The notes: generated from the letters alone by a model not told the origin. DNA of 64,000 bases from Micromonospora peucetia (GCF_900091625.1 NZ_FMIC01000002.1:5518001-5582000); one strand, 5' to 3'. Numbered from the stretch's first letter, positions 44,150 to 52,895 are shown. Numbers and translations are program-made.

Positions 44150-44274
44150 CCCGCCCCGCGCTGCCCGCCAGAATGGACGACGTCGCCCACGCCATCGGCC
44201 GGTTCCGAGGGTACGGCCTGATGGAGAACCACGGCGGCAACGGCGTGGGCCACGCCATGCATGAGGACCCGTGC
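44150..44274 (+). pseudogene. Fragment of a methionine aminopeptidase
   Basis: Right after the preceding stop, one frame reads ARMDDVAHAIGRFRGYGL, ENHGGNGVGHAMHEDP, matching the C-terminal part of type I MetAP (normally D-x-S-H-A-I and G-H-G-I-G-x-x-M-H-E-D-P). Only about 40 residues remain, the metal-binding His of GHGIG is Asn, and the frame decays after the HEDP motif. The rest of this 200-base gap up to the MFS stop shows nothing else. Confidence 0.6.
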
Positions 44275-44350
44275 GCTGTTTGGCGGCCGGAGGACCCTGC
44301 TTCCTTCAGGTCTGCGCCGTCCTGGTGCACGGACGGGGTGGCCCAGATCC

Positions 44351-45721
44351 TCACCGGGGAGCGGCTGTCGGGGTGCTCCGGCCGCCGGCTCCATGTCCAG
44401 CAGGCTGCCGTGGGCCACTGGCACGCGCCGGCAGCAGCACGACGATGAGCACAGCGCCGAGCGCCATACAGACCGCGCCCGCCGTGAGCCCGCCTGAGTA
44501 GCCCATGATGGCCAGCGCGGCCACCCCGACGGCGCCGCCGATCTGCTGGACGGAGGTGAACAGGGCCGAGCCGAGACCGGCGTCCTCCTCGGTGGTGCCG
44601 TCGACCGCGGCTACGGCCATGACGGGCAGGCTCAGCCCGTTGCCCACGCTCAGTATGAGCATGCCGGGCAGGACGTGGACGGCGTAGGAGTCGCCCGCCC
44701 CCACCCCGGACAGCAGCAACAGGCCGGCGATGTTGACCAGGAACGCCAGCAGGAGTGCCCAGCGCGTCCCGATTCTGAACGAGATGCGGGAGGACAGCCA
44801 CATGCCCGCCAGGATGCCGGCGCCGTAGGGCAGGTAGGCGATGCCGGCCAGGAGCGGGCTGTACCCCAGAACGGTCTGCACCTGGATCATCAGCAGGAAC
44901 GACATCGCGTACATCGCCATCGAGAACAGCAGGGTCGCGCCGTTGGCGACCGCCCGCGTCCGCGAGGCCAGGAACGACCTGGGCACCAGCGGCGCCACCG
45001 CCCGCGACTCTGCCACCACGAACGCCACCGCCAACGCGGCGGACAGCACGACGGCGCCGATGACGATCGGATCGCTCCAGCCGGTCTCACCGGCCCGCAG
45101 CAGTCCGTACACCAGCGACACTGCGGCACCGGTGACCAGGACCGCGCCGGGAACGTCGAGGTGGCGCCGGCCGGGGACGCGGGACTCGGGAACCAGGCGG
45201 GGGAACAGCGCCAGGGCCACGGCGACGACGGGCAGGTTGATCAGGAAGATCCCGCGCCAGGACACCAGGTCGGTCAGCGCTCCGGACAGCACCAGGCCCG
45301 AGGTTCCGCCCAGGGCCGCGATGCCGCCCCAGATGCCCAGTGCCTTGGCCCGCTCCTCCGGCCCCGGATGCAGCAACATGATCATCGACATCGCCGCCGG
45401 GCTGGCCATCGCAGAACCCGCGCCCTGCACGAACCGCCCGGTCACGAGCTGCCATGGCTCCTGCGCGAGCCCGCAGGCCAGGCTGGCCACGCCGAACAGC
45501 GCCACGCCAATGAGGAAGACACGGCGGCGGCCCAGCAGATCCGCCATCCGGCCGCACAGCAGTAGCAGCCCGCCGAAGGCCAGGAAGTAGGCGTTGACGA
45601 CCCAGGGCAACCCGGACGCGCTGAAGCCCAGCTCATCGCGGATGCTGGGCAGGGCCACGTTCACGACGGTGTCATCGAGCACGAGCATGAACTGGACAAG
45701 ACACAACACGATCATCGGCAC
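44351..45721 (-). CDS. MFS drug transporter (DHA2/EmrB-QacA family)
   Basis: The 456-residue permease starts within TM1 (VLCLVQFMLVLDDTVVNVALPSIRDELGFS), then GRMADLLGRRRVFLIG (motif A) and GRFVQGAGSAMASPAAMSMIMLL (TM4), and ends after about 14 helices with a Pro/Gly-rich tail. The N-terminus is short by 10-20 residues compared with relatives; GTG 45721 is the only start. It is divergent from an AraC regulator 25 bases away, so the pair form a regulated efflux unit. Confidence 0.9.
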   Translation of the reverse strand: MPMIVLCLVQFMLVLDDTVVNVALPSIRDELGFSASGLPWVVNAYFLAFGGLLLLCGRMADLLGRRRVFLIGVALFGVASLACGLAQEPWQLVTGRFVQGAGSAMASPAAMSMIMLLHPGPEERAKALGIWGGIAALGGTSGLVLSGALTDLVSWRGIFLINLPVVAVALALFPRLVPESRVPGRRHLDVPGAVLVTGAAVSLVYGLLRAGETGWSDPIVIGAVVLSAALAVAFVVAESRAVAPLVPRSFLASRTRAVANGATLLFSMAMYAMSFLLMIQVQTVLGYSPLLAGIAYLPYGAGILAGMWLSSRISFRIGTRWALLLAFLVNIAGLLLLSGVGAGDSYAVHVLPGMLILSVGNGLSLPVMAVAAVDGTTEEDAGLGSALFTSVQQIGGAVGVAALAIMGYSGGLTAGAVCMALGAVLIVVLLPARASGPRQPAGHGAGGRSTPTAAPR

Positions 45722-45746
45722 CTGACGACGCTATGACCCGCCGCAT

Positions 45747-46517
45747 TTGGCCACAATCCGCGACGAGGCCAAGCTGTATCGCATGGAGGACATGGGCGCG
45801 ATCATCGTCGGCCACTTCCCGCTGGCCTCGGGAGAGTGGATTCCCCCGCACAGTCACACCCACCACCAGCTCGCCTGGACCCGGCGCGGCGTCCTTAGCG
45901 TCGGGGTGGGCGAGGTGTACTGGGTCCTGCCGCCCACCAGGGCGCTGTGGCTGCCCGCGGGCGTCACCCACAGGACCGGTGCGACCCGCGACGCGGTGCT
46001 GTGCAGCCTCTACCTGGCGCCGGAGCGCTGTCCGCTGGACTGGCCCGAGCCCACGGCGGTCGGCGTCGACAGTCTGCTGGCCGAGCTGATCGGGTACCTG
46101 GCCCGTACCGACCTCACCGACGATGCGCGGTCGCGCGCCGAGGCGGTGCTGCCCGACCTGCTGCGCCCGCTGCCCACCCGGCCCATCGACGTACCGCGAC
46201 CCACCGACGAGCGTGTCCGGGTAGTGGCGGCCGCCCTGCTGGCGAACCCGGCCGACCCGCGCGGCCTGGAGGCTCACGCCCGCGCGGCGGGCGTGAGCCG
46301 GCGGACGTTGACGCGGCTGTTCGTGCGCGACACGGGCATGAGCTTCGACCATTGGCGAACGCAGGTACGGCTGCGCGCCGCCCTGCCGCTGCTGGCCGAG
46401 GGGCAGCCGGTATCGCGGGTGGCGCACAGCGTGGGGTACGCCACGGCGAGCGCGTTTCTGGCGGCCTTCCGCCGTACGGTCGGCACCACACCCCGGCGCT
46501 ACCTGCTCAGTCGCTGA
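45747..46517 (+). CDS. AraC-family regulator with cupin sensor domain
   Basis: TTG 45747 gives 256 residues; ATG 45783 is an alternative. The N-terminal half is an AraC cupin (GEWIPPHSHTHHQLAWTRRGVLSVGVGEVYWVLPPTRALWLPAGVTH), rich in His. The C-terminal half is a double HTH (GLEAHARAAGVSRRTLTRLFVRDTGMSFDHWRTQVRLRAALPLLAEGQPVSRVAHSVGYATASAFLAAFRRTVGTTPRRY). It is divergent from and very close to the MFS gene, and likely its regulator. Confidence 0.9.
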   Translation: MATIRDEAKLYRMEDMGAIIVGHFPLASGEWIPPHSHTHHQLAWTRRGVLSVGVGEVYWVLPPTRALWLPAGVTHRTGATRDAVLCSLYLAPERCPLDWPEPTAVGVDSLLAELIGYLARTDLTDDARSRAEAVLPDLLRPLPTRPIDVPRPTDERVRVVAAALLANPADPRGLEAHARAAGVSRRTLTRLFVRDTGMSFDHWRTQVRLRAALPLLAEGQPVSRVAHSVGYATASAFLAAFRRTVGTTPRRYLLSR

Positions 46518-46621
46518 CTGCTGCTGGCGGTCGCCTTCGTGGCGCAAGTCCCACGAGCGTCAGTGCTGGCCGGCCCGGCGAGGCATCTCGGCTTCCATCG
46601 TGGACATAGGCACGGCCGCCG

Positions 46622-47320
46622 TCAGTGTGCTTCCAAGACGAAGAAGATGAAGCAGATGAAAGCTGTTCGGTCGCCGAGCCCGGGCGGCAGGAGCTCGCGT
46701 GGGGTGTCGGGTAAGAAGGGAGGCTCACTGATGACCGCGATGCGGAAGCCAGCCTCGGTGAACGCGTCGGTCATGGCGTGCAAGGGGCGGTGCCAAAAGG
46801 TCAGCACCGCGCGCTCGTCGCCGAAGGTGTACTCGTCCGAGTACTGCGTGACGGAGAAGTAGTCGGCACTGGGGTCGCTCGCCTCGAGGACGCGGGGGTG
46901 GTTGACCGACAGGAGGAGGCGGCCACCGGGCTTCAGCACGCGCCGCAGCTCGGACAGGGGTGCCTTCCAGTCTTGCAGGTAGTGCAGCACGAGCGAGACG
47001 ACGACATCATCGAACGCGCCGTCGGCGAACGGTAGCGGCAGGCTGATGTCGGCTACCTGTAGGTCGGCGTCCTCACCCAGCCTCTTTCGCGCCAGTTCGA
47101 CCATGGCAGGGCTGGAGTCGAAACCGGTCACGACGGCGCCCCTCGCACGGAGGGCTTCGGACAGGGGTCCGGAGCCGCACCCTGCATCGAGCATTCGACG
47201 ACCCCGGACATCGCCGGCGAGTTCGAGCATTGCCGGTCGCTCGTAGTGCGCGTTGAAGAGGCCTGACTCGTTCTCTCTCGAGTAGCTCTGGGCGAAGCCG
47301 TCGTAGTGGTCGGCCCTCAT
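46622..47320 (-). CDS. Class I SAM-dependent methyltransferase (UbiE/Methyltransf_11 type)
   Basis: The 232-residue protein carries motif I MLDAGCGSGPLSEALRARGA, FDSSPAMVELARKRLG (motif II), LPFADGAFDDVVVSLVLHYLQDW and LRRVLKPGGRLLLSVNHP (motif III). It is the typical Methyltransf_11 layout for small-molecule methylation. The ATG follows GAGGA. The substrate is unknown; no biosynthetic cluster is apparent beside it. Confidence 0.93.
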   Translation of the reverse strand: MRADHYDGFAQSYSRENESGLFNAHYERPAMLELAGDVRGRRMLDAGCGSGPLSEALRARGAVVTGFDSSPAMVELARKRLGEDADLQVADISLPLPFADGAFDDVVVSLVLHYLQDWKAPLSELRRVLKPGGRLLLSVNHPRVLEASDPSADYFSVTQYSDEYTFGDERAVLTFWHRPLHAMTDAFTEAGFRIAVISEPPFLPDTPRELLPPGLGDRTAFICFIFFVLEAH

Positions 47321-47817
47321 CAAGTCCTCGCTTCTTCGGGTGCTTGCCGGGCGGGAGGAACCCGGTCGATGTTGGCACATGTCGTCGATGTTCCTCGGGC
47401 CCCTCCCAGTGCAGCCAAAACGGCTGGGAGGGGCCCGCGACAACATCCGGGTCAGCGTCCAACACGATCAGCCGCTCCAGCCATGACCAGCGGATCGTCC
47501 ACCAAGAGTTGACCGACCGCAGCCGCCCCTTGCCTGGCGCCTCGACGGTCGCACATAACAGTCATTATGGTGTCTGCTCGATTTGCACCCTTCGTCCCAC
47601 CTGATTACTGGTTTACTATTACCAGTAATCTAGTAACAGATGAAGGGTGCGTCCCCACCCAGGAAGGCCCGTCCGTAGTTCCCATGTCGGTTCTCGGCGA
47701 TACTGGCGAGCGCGCTGTGTAGGTGGCGGACTCGTGGCGAGCAAGTTGGCGAGGGGCTGCCGAAGCCTTCGGCGAGCCGGACACCTGCAGCACGCCGCCC
47801 TGCTCGAAAATCGGCGT
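47321..47817. other. Gene-poor 0.5-kb gap containing a nested inverted repeat
   Basis: This stretch between the divergent methyltransferase and the next gene has no convincing coding frame. Its AT-rich centre (about 47560-47640) holds the nested inverted repeat annotated separately. The rest is ordinary GC-rich sequence with no recognised motif. Confidence 0.6.
47585..47650. repeat. Nested inverted repeat (cruciform-like) in an AT-rich island
   Basis: Inner arms GATTACTGGT (47603-47612) and ACCAGTAATC (47621-47630) are perfect and enclose TTACTATT. Outer arms GCACCCTTCGTC (47585-47596) and GATGAAGGGTGC (47639-47650) match at 11 of 12. The AT content is far above the surrounding sequence. It may be an operator, an attachment site or a transposon end. 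Confidence 0.65.
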
Positions 47818-48540
47818 GTGACGACGACTTCTTTTGTGCGGCAGGCAGCCGACTCCTCTCCCGCGCTGCACTACTACGTGATCTACGACAGTGCTGGCGT
47901 GCCGGAAGGGCTGCTGGCCGAGGAGTTCCTGCTCGCGGCGGACTACTCCTCAGCCGGGCTGGTGAGTGGTGGCTGGAGCCGGTCGGAGGGCCGCTGGCGC
48001 GACGCGTCGGCCACCAGTCGGCGCTTACGCCTCGACGCCGCGCTGCGGAAGCGAGTGACGCCCGTCGGCCGGACAACGGCGGCGGCGTTCTACCGGGACC
48101 TTTGCGGCGCCGACCTGCCGGACGAGCCCGCGCTGCGGGCGTGCTTTGGCGCCCCTCCAGCTCAGCCGCCGTCCGCCTTGCGGTTGAGCGGTTCCGAGCC
48201 CAGGCCGGGGTTCCGCGAGACGCGTGTCTACCGGATCCTGTTCGCCGACGAGCTGAGCCCGGACGGCCTCGCGGCACTCAGTGAGGCGTGGCAGATGCCG
48301 GTCACCGGCGACCTCGCGGAGCCCGAGGTGCGCATCCTGGGCGCGGTACGCCGTCAGGTCTCCGGCGACGCCTTCCGCTGGGATCTGCGCCGGGTCGCTG
48401 CGGGTGCCGCATGGGGGCTGGACGTAACCTGCGATCTTCTCGGGGATCGTGATGAGGCGGTCGGCGTGCTGCTGCGCGGTTTGACGACCCAGATGCGGCA
48501 GCAGGGGATGATCCCTGTCACCGTCGATCGGTTCCGCTGA
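47818..48540 (+). CDS. Hypothetical 240-residue protein
   Basis: GTG 47818 begins TTTSFVRQAADSSPALHYYVIYDSAGVPEGLLAEEFLLA; the open frame reaches further upstream but without coding character. The soluble protein has a strand-rich N-terminus, a middle with FYRDLCGADLPDEPALRACF and a C-terminus ending GLTTQMRQQGMIPVTVDRFR. No family is recognised. Codon use is like that of its neighbours, so it is probably real. Confidence 0.6.
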   Translation: MTTTSFVRQAADSSPALHYYVIYDSAGVPEGLLAEEFLLAADYSSAGLVSGGWSRSEGRWRDASATSRRLRLDAALRKRVTPVGRTTAAAFYRDLCGADLPDEPALRACFGAPPAQPPSALRLSGSEPRPGFRETRVYRILFADELSPDGLAALSEAWQMPVTGDLAEPEVRILGAVRRQVSGDAFRWDLRRVAAGAAWGLDVTCDLLGDRDEAVGVLLRGLTTQMRQQGMIPVTVDRFR

Positions 48541-48635
48541 GTGGTTACGGCCCGGTGTCAGCGGCTTCACCGATCAGAGATCCTTCGCCACGTCGTCAGT
48601 TCTGTTTCCTCGCACCGGTGGAAGGATTGCTGACC

Positions 48636-49643
48636 ATGACCGATGCCAGACTGCCGGGCGCCGACGAGGCCACGTTCATCGCGGCGGTCCGCTCAGGTGA
48701 CACGACGCGGTTCGCACGAATCACGGAGCGTCACCGGCGTGAGTTGCAGGTGCACTGCTACCGGATGCTTGCGAACTACGAGGACGCCCAGGACATGACG
48801 CAGGAGACGTTCCTGCGAGCGTGGAACAAGCGGGCGTCGTTCAAGGGCCACGCGGCCCTGCGGACCTGGCTGTACCGGATCGCGACGAACGCCTGCCTCG
48901 ACTTCCTGGAGAAGCGCAACGACCGCACACCCGTACCGTCCGAGCTGGCGGACGTCGGCTCCGAGGTGCTGTACCTCCAGCCGTACCCCGACCGGATGCT
49001 CCCCGAGGACCCGCAGGAATCGGTGGTGGCGCGGGAAACGGTCGAGCTGGCTTTCATCGTTGCCGTCCAGCACCTGCCACCGCGGCAGCGGGCGGTGTTC
49101 ATCCTGCGCGACGTCCTCGGCTGGCCGGCGTCGAAGGCCGCCGACGCCCTCGAGCTGACCGTCGCATCGGTGACCAGCGCACTGCAGCGGGCGCGCGTGA
49201 CGATGCGCGAGCAGCTGCCCGCCCGCCGCCTCGACTGGCGGAGCCCCGCCACGCACGAGCTGTCGAACGACGAGCGCGCTGTGGTGAAGTCCTATATCGA
49301 CACCCATGAGCGCAACGACCTCGACGGGCTGATGGCCCTGCTGCGCGACGACCTGCGCTTCGTAATGCTGCCCGAGGCGGGCACCTCGGTCATCACGGCC
49401 AAGGACGCGGTGGACGGCTGGGTCTCCGGTGGGCTCTTCCAGCCCGGCTACGACGACTGGCGCTGTATCACCACGACGGTCAACCGCATGCCTGCCGCCG
49501 TGCTGTACCTCCGCACCCCCAACGACCCGGAGTACCGGTTGTTCAACATCGCGGTCCTGCACATCGTCGACGGGAAGGTCGCCGAACTCACCGGATTCGA
49601 CGCCACCGACAAACCATGGCTGGACCTGCCCGCGACACTGTGA
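48636..49643 (+). CDS. ECF sigma-70 factor with C-terminal SnoaL-like domain
   Basis: The 335-residue protein has sigma region 2 (VHCYRMLANYEDAQDMTQETFLRAWNKRASFKGHAALRTWLYRIATNACLDFLE), region 4 (LPPRQRAVFILRDVLGWPASKAADALELTVASVTSALQRARVTMREQL) and a C-terminal NTF2/SnoaL domain (SYIDTHERNDLDGLMALLRDDLRFVMLPEAG to FDATDKPWLDLPATL). This is the TIGR02960-like group, in which the fused domain replaces a separate anti-sigma factor and tunes activity, perhaps by ligand. Start ATG 48636 follows GAAGGA. No anti-sigma gene is adjacent. Confidence 0.92.
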   Translation: MTDARLPGADEATFIAAVRSGDTTRFARITERHRRELQVHCYRMLANYEDAQDMTQETFLRAWNKRASFKGHAALRTWLYRIATNACLDFLEKRNDRTPVPSELADVGSEVLYLQPYPDRMLPEDPQESVVARETVELAFIVAVQHLPPRQRAVFILRDVLGWPASKAADALELTVASVTSALQRARVTMREQLPARRLDWRSPATHELSNDERAVVKSYIDTHERNDLDGLMALLRDDLRFVMLPEAGTSVITAKDAVDGWVSGGLFQPGYDDWRCITTTVNRMPAAVLYLRTPNDPEYRLFNIAVLHIVDGKVAELTGFDATDKPWLDLPATL

Positions 49644-49744
49644 TCACCCACGTCCCCATCGTCGACGAGTCCAGCGCACGGGCCACCGTCACCGAAGTCA
49701 CCGCGAAATGAGCACCCCGACCAGCTGAACACCAAGGCGACAAC

Positions 49745-49789
49745 GCATAACGCCGCCCCGCCGGCGTTGCCGGCGGGGCGGCGTTATGC
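49745..49789. terminator. Very strong 21-bp hairpin
   Basis: GCATAACGCCGCCCCGCCGG plus C (49745-49765) pairs perfectly with 49769-49789 around a three-base GTT loop. It lies between convergent genes (sigma factor and DHFR-like). The rest of this 324-base gap has no gene; it includes a half copy of the AAGGAAGGGCCC palindrome near 49868. Confidence 0.85.
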
Positions 49790-49967
49790 CCGAAGAACAT
49801 CGTCACAATCAACGACGCCGTCGTCGCTCATCTCCAGCAAGTCGGTCAACAGCTCACTCGGAACGCAAGGAAGGGCCCGGGGAAGGTTCCCTCACAGCCG
49901 AGGATCATGGTGAGCACGCCAGGAAGGATTTCGACCTGGCCTTACGAGCCGGGCAGCTGGCCCGTGC

Positions 49968-50552
49968 TCATCGCCTCGTCTCGTATCGGGTCAGCCCTAC
50001 GCCGCCGGGAAATATCCGCGTCTCGACCAGGTTCAAGTTCACCCAGGTGTCCAACGCGGGGAAGAACGGCGTGCCGCCGCCCACCAGGACCGGGCGGGTG
50101 ACCAGCACGTACTCGTCGATCAGCCCGGCCCGCATGGCCGCCCCGGCAAGCGTCGCGCCGCCGATGTCCATCGGGCCGCCGTCCTCGGCCTTGAGCCGGG
50201 TGATCTCGGCGACCGCGTCGCCGGTGACCAGGCGCGTGTTCCAGTCGACCTTGTCGATCGTCGAGGAGAACACCACCTTCGGCATGTCCCGCCAGCGGCG
50301 GGCGAACTCGATCTCCGCCGGTGTGGCGCCGGGCTGCTGGTCGGCGGTCGGCCAGTGAGGACTCATCGCCTCCCACAGCTTGCGCCCATACAGCGCCAGG
50401 CCCGTCGCCCCCACCCGGTCGGACCACCACTGGAACAGCTCATCGCTCGATGACGAGTCCGGTCCCTCACCCCCACTCCAGCCGAGGTCGTCGCCGGGAG
50501 CGGCGATGTAGCCGTCCAGGGTCACGTTCATGCCGAAGGTCAGTTTCCGCAT
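49968..50552 (-). CDS. Dihydrofolate reductase-like (RibD C-terminal) family protein
   Basis: The 194-residue protein starts MRKLTFGMNVTLDGYIAAPGDDLGW, typical of the RibD_C/YwjB group, and contains LALYGRKLWEAM, PKVVFSSTIDKVDWNTRLV, DIGGATLAGAAMRAGLIDEYVLVTRPVLVGGGTPFF. It binds NADPH and reduces an unknown pterin-, flavin- or other substrate. GGGAGG precedes the ATG. Confidence 0.92.
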   Translation of the reverse strand: MRKLTFGMNVTLDGYIAAPGDDLGWSGGEGPDSSSSDELFQWWSDRVGATGLALYGRKLWEAMSPHWPTADQQPGATPAEIEFARRWRDMPKVVFSSTIDKVDWNTRLVTGDAVAEITRLKAEDGGPMDIGGATLAGAAMRAGLIDEYVLVTRPVLVGGGTPFFPALDTWVNLNLVETRIFPGGVGLTRYETRR

Positions 50553-50668
50553 CGTGCCAGCCTCCCGTAGGTCGATCTCACACGTACAGACGGGCGCGGC
50601 GCGGAAAACTAATCGGTGCGCGATCTGCGTCCGCAGGCAGTCCCCAGCACTAACTCTCGGATGAACGG

Positions 50669-50689
50669 ACAGTGACGGGCCGTCACTGT
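50669..50689. promoter_or_regulatory. 21-base palindrome upstream of the DHFR-like gene
   Basis: ACAGTGACGG (50669-50678) and CCGTCACTGT (50680-50689) are perfect inverted repeats around one base. It lies 117 bases before the DHFR-like start on the minus strand and could be an operator. Confidence 0.5.
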
Positions 50690-50718
50690 GCGCCCGTGTC
50701 AGGGTCGTAGCGCGTCCT

Positions 50719-50835
50719 TCACGAAAGATCCTTCTCCCGGTCGGCGTTCGCGGGCGATGAACGACGTGCGGCGAGTGTGGCCACGAACCCCTCGTACGCA
50801 GCCACCTGGTCATCGGACAGAAACCCCACAGGCAC
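50719..50835 (-). pseudogene. Possible remnant of a Tn3-family transposase N-terminus (DUF4158-like)
   Basis: A 38-codon frame reads VPVGFLSDDQVAAYEGFVATL and then runs into a stop. The phrase FLSDDQ-x-x-x-Y-x-x-F is like the opening of DUF4158 in Tn3-type TnpA proteins. Nothing downstream continues the protein. Confidence 0.3.
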
Positions 50836-51201
50836 AGCCGCACAACGTACGCCGACTCAACCGGCCACCACGGCACCAGCCCCAAGATCATCCTTATCGC
50901 TACTGGCGGAAGGATCTTCCTCAACCCCGAGGTCGTCCGCCATGGAGGGCGTAGGAGACGGCCGCCCGGCACGCCTGGCATGACGGACCCGCCATGATCG
51001 AGGGGCTGCTCCGAGCGGCCGAAGCCGGCGCGGACCAGCTGCACGTCGGGCCGCTAGCCCATGCCCGCGAAGCAGGTTGGGCGCTCGCTCCCGACGGCAG
51101 TCGCCGTGATCTCTACCGGCCATCACCGAGCCGGAGGACCCGAAGGTTCTGGCACTGACCGGTGTGTTGCCAACCGGCGGGGTGGGAACGAAGATCGCCG
51201 C

Positions 51202-51552
51202 ATGGCAGTCAGCAGGATCGTTCCGGACTTCAAGAGCATGTCACTGGAGGCGGCCAAGGCCTTCTACACGCAGGTCCTCGGGCTACAGGTGGTGATGGAC
51301 CACGGCTGGATCGTGACGCTGGCGGACCCCGGGAATCCCCACGTGCAGTTGAGTCTCATGACCCACGACGCGACCGCTCGCGTCGTCCCGGTTGCCTCGA
51401 TCCAGGTCGACGACGTGGAAGCGAGCTACCAGGCCGCCCGGGCTGCGGGAGCCGAGATCGTGCACGAGTTGACCGAGGAACCGTGGGGCGTGCGGCGGTT
51501 CTTCGTCAGGGATCCTGACGGCCACGTGATCAATGTGCTCGCGCACGACTGA
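51202..51552 (+). CDS. VOC family protein (glyoxalase-like)
   Basis: The 116-residue protein reads RIVPDFKSMSLEAAKAFYTQVLGLQVVMDHGWIVTLADPGNPHVQLSLM, followed by IQVDDVEASYQAARAAGAEIVHELTEEPWGVRRFFVRDPDGHVINVLAH. Both beta-alpha-beta units of a VOC module are present, with the terminal RDPDGHVINV. Function unknown. It stands alone. Confidence 0.87.
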   Translation: MAVSRIVPDFKSMSLEAAKAFYTQVLGLQVVMDHGWIVTLADPGNPHVQLSLMTHDATARVVPVASIQVDDVEASYQAARAAGAEIVHELTEEPWGVRRFFVRDPDGHVINVLAHD

Positions 51553-51855
51553 ACTGAGTACGGTCACCACCCACGCCGAAGGTTTCATCAGGATCACGAC
51601 GATCTGGCTCATGGCCGCCCGCCCGGCCGGTGAGCAGACCAGACTCCGGCCCGGTTCGGTGAGCAGGCCACGGCGCCCGCAGTAGCGCAGCGTCTGCCGC
51701 GGTGGCGACCTCGCCGCTGTGCAGCGCGCTCACGCCGGCGGCCCGGTCGGCGAGGGCCTCCACGCCCACGTGCGCGACCGGCACGTGCACGTCGAGGCGC
51801 ACCGCGTCACCGGACTTACAGTACAGCTTCCGCTGAATACAGCATGTGATGTACT
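51553..51855. other. 300-base gap before the metal operon
   Basis: No confident gene. On the minus strand a frame (RLDVHVPVAHVGVEALADRA, about 51700-51810) has coding-like character but matches no family I recognise, and may be a remnant. The operator of the arsR operon lies at its right end. Confidence 0.45.
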
Positions 51856-51858
51856 GTG
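51819..51858. promoter_or_regulatory. Likely ArsR operator ACAGTACA...TGTACTGT
   Basis: ACAGTACA (51819-51826) and TGTACTGT (51851-51858) are perfect inverted repeats 24 bases apart, the second reaching the arsR start codon. Further TACAGC repeats lie between. The AT-rich region and position fit an autoregulated metal operon promoter. Confidence 0.6.
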
Positions 51859-52194
51859 CTGGCCGTGGAGACGTTGACGCACGGGCAGGTGCTCGCCCGT
51901 TTCGGTCATGCCCTGTCCGACCCGGTCCGGGCCCGGCTTTTGCTCGCTCTGCGCGACGGGCCCGGATACCCCGCGGAGCTGGCAGACCTACTGGGTACCA
52001 GCCGGCAGAACCTGTCCAACCATCTGGCGTGTCTGCGGGGCTGCGGTCTGGTCGTCGCTGTCCCGCAGGGCCGGCGCACCCGCTACGAGTTGGCCGACGC
52101 CCGGCTCGCCCATGCCCTGGGCGACCTGCTCGGCCTGGTCCTGGCGGTCGACCCGGCCGTATGCCCGGCCACCGAGTCCGACAGGTGCTGCTGA
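51856..52194 (+). CDS. ArsR-family metal-sensing repressor
   Basis: The 112-residue protein (GTG 51856 or 51865) has an ArsR winged helix: ALSDPVRARLLLALRDGPGYPAELADLLGTSRQNLSNHLACLRGCGLVVAVPQGRRTRYELAD. Cysteines in CLRGCG on the recognition-helix side and in the tail CPATESDRCC are plausible metal ligands, as in CmtR-like sensors for Cd/Pb or Zn. Its stop shares a base with the cation transporter start (TGATG), so it heads the operon. Confidence 0.92.
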   Translation: MLAVETLTHGQVLARFGHALSDPVRARLLLALRDGPGYPAELADLLGTSRQNLSNHLACLRGCGLVVAVPQGRRTRYELADARLAHALGDLLGLVLAVDPAVCPATESDRCC

Positions 52195-52895
52195 TGGCCA
52201 CCCCGTTGCCGCTGCTGTCGACCGGCCCGACCCCGGCGCGGCGGGCGCTGCTGGCCCGGCGGGTCCGGTGGCTGGTCGCCGCGACCATCGCCTACAACAC
52301 CGTTGAAGCGGTCGTGGCGATCACCGCCGGCACCCTGGCCTCGTCGACCGCGCTGATCGGCTTCGGTCTGGACTCCGTCATCGAGGTTGCCTCGGCCGCT
52401 GCGGTGGCGTGGCAGTTCTCCAGCGCCGACCACGAGCGCCGGGAACGGACCGCGCTGCGGATCATCGCCGTGTCGTTCTTCGCCCTCGCCGCGTACGTCG
52501 GCGTCGAGTCGGTGCGGGCGCTGCTCGGCGCCGAGCGTGCCGAGCACTCCACCATCGGCCTCGCCCTCGCCGCGGTGTCGCTGGCGGTGATGCCGGTGTT
52601 GTCGGCCTCGCAGCGCCGCGCTGGCCGGGAACTTGGCTCCCGGTCGGCGGTCGCCGACTCCAGGCAGACCCTGCTGTGTACCTACCTGTCCGCGGTGCTG
52701 CTGGTCGGGCTCGCGGTCAACTCGCTGTTCGGGTGGTGGTGGGCCGACCCCGCCGCCGCTCTGGTCATCGCCGCCGTCGCGATCAAGGAAGGCCGCGAAG
52801 CCTGGCGCGGCGAGAGCTGCTGTTCTCCCACCACTGCGCCTGCGGCGGCCGGCGACTGCGCGGACGGCTGCTGCACCCCGGAGCAGCCGCGATGA
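52194..52895 (+). CDS. Cation diffusion facilitator family transporter
   Basis: The 233-residue protein has six helices (YNTVEAVVAITAGTLASSTALIGFGLDSVIEVASAAAVAWQF onward; GFGLDSVIE replaces the usual H-x-x-x-D metal site) and a second SRQTLLCTYLSAVLLVGLAVNSLFGWWWADPAAALVIAAVAIKEG. The tail is Cys-rich (GESCCSPTTAP, then GDCADGCCTPEQPR), likely a metal-binding end. No large cytoplasmic C-terminal domain is present. It probably exports Zn, Co or Cd under ArsR control. Confidence 0.9.
   Translation: MATPLPLLSTGPTPARRALLARRVRWLVAATIAYNTVEAVVAITAGTLASSTALIGFGLDSVIEVASAAAVAWQFSSADHERRERTALRIIAVSFFALAAYVGVESVRALLGAERAEHSTIGLALAAVSLAVMPVLSASQRRAGRELGSRSAVADSRQTLLCTYLSAVLLVGLAVNSLFGWWWADPAAALVIAAVAIKEGREAWRGESCCSPTTAPAAAGDCADGCCTPEQPR

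Larger units (their letters stand above)
50553..51201. other. 650-base gap without a confident gene
   Basis: The gap contains a 21-base palindrome (50669-50689), a short frame resembling the N-terminus of a Tn3-type transposase (50719-50835, minus), and a 53-codon plus-strand frame (50994-51155, MIEGLLRAAEAGADQLHVGP) with no recognised family. It looks like degraded mobile or spacer DNA. Confidence 0.5.
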
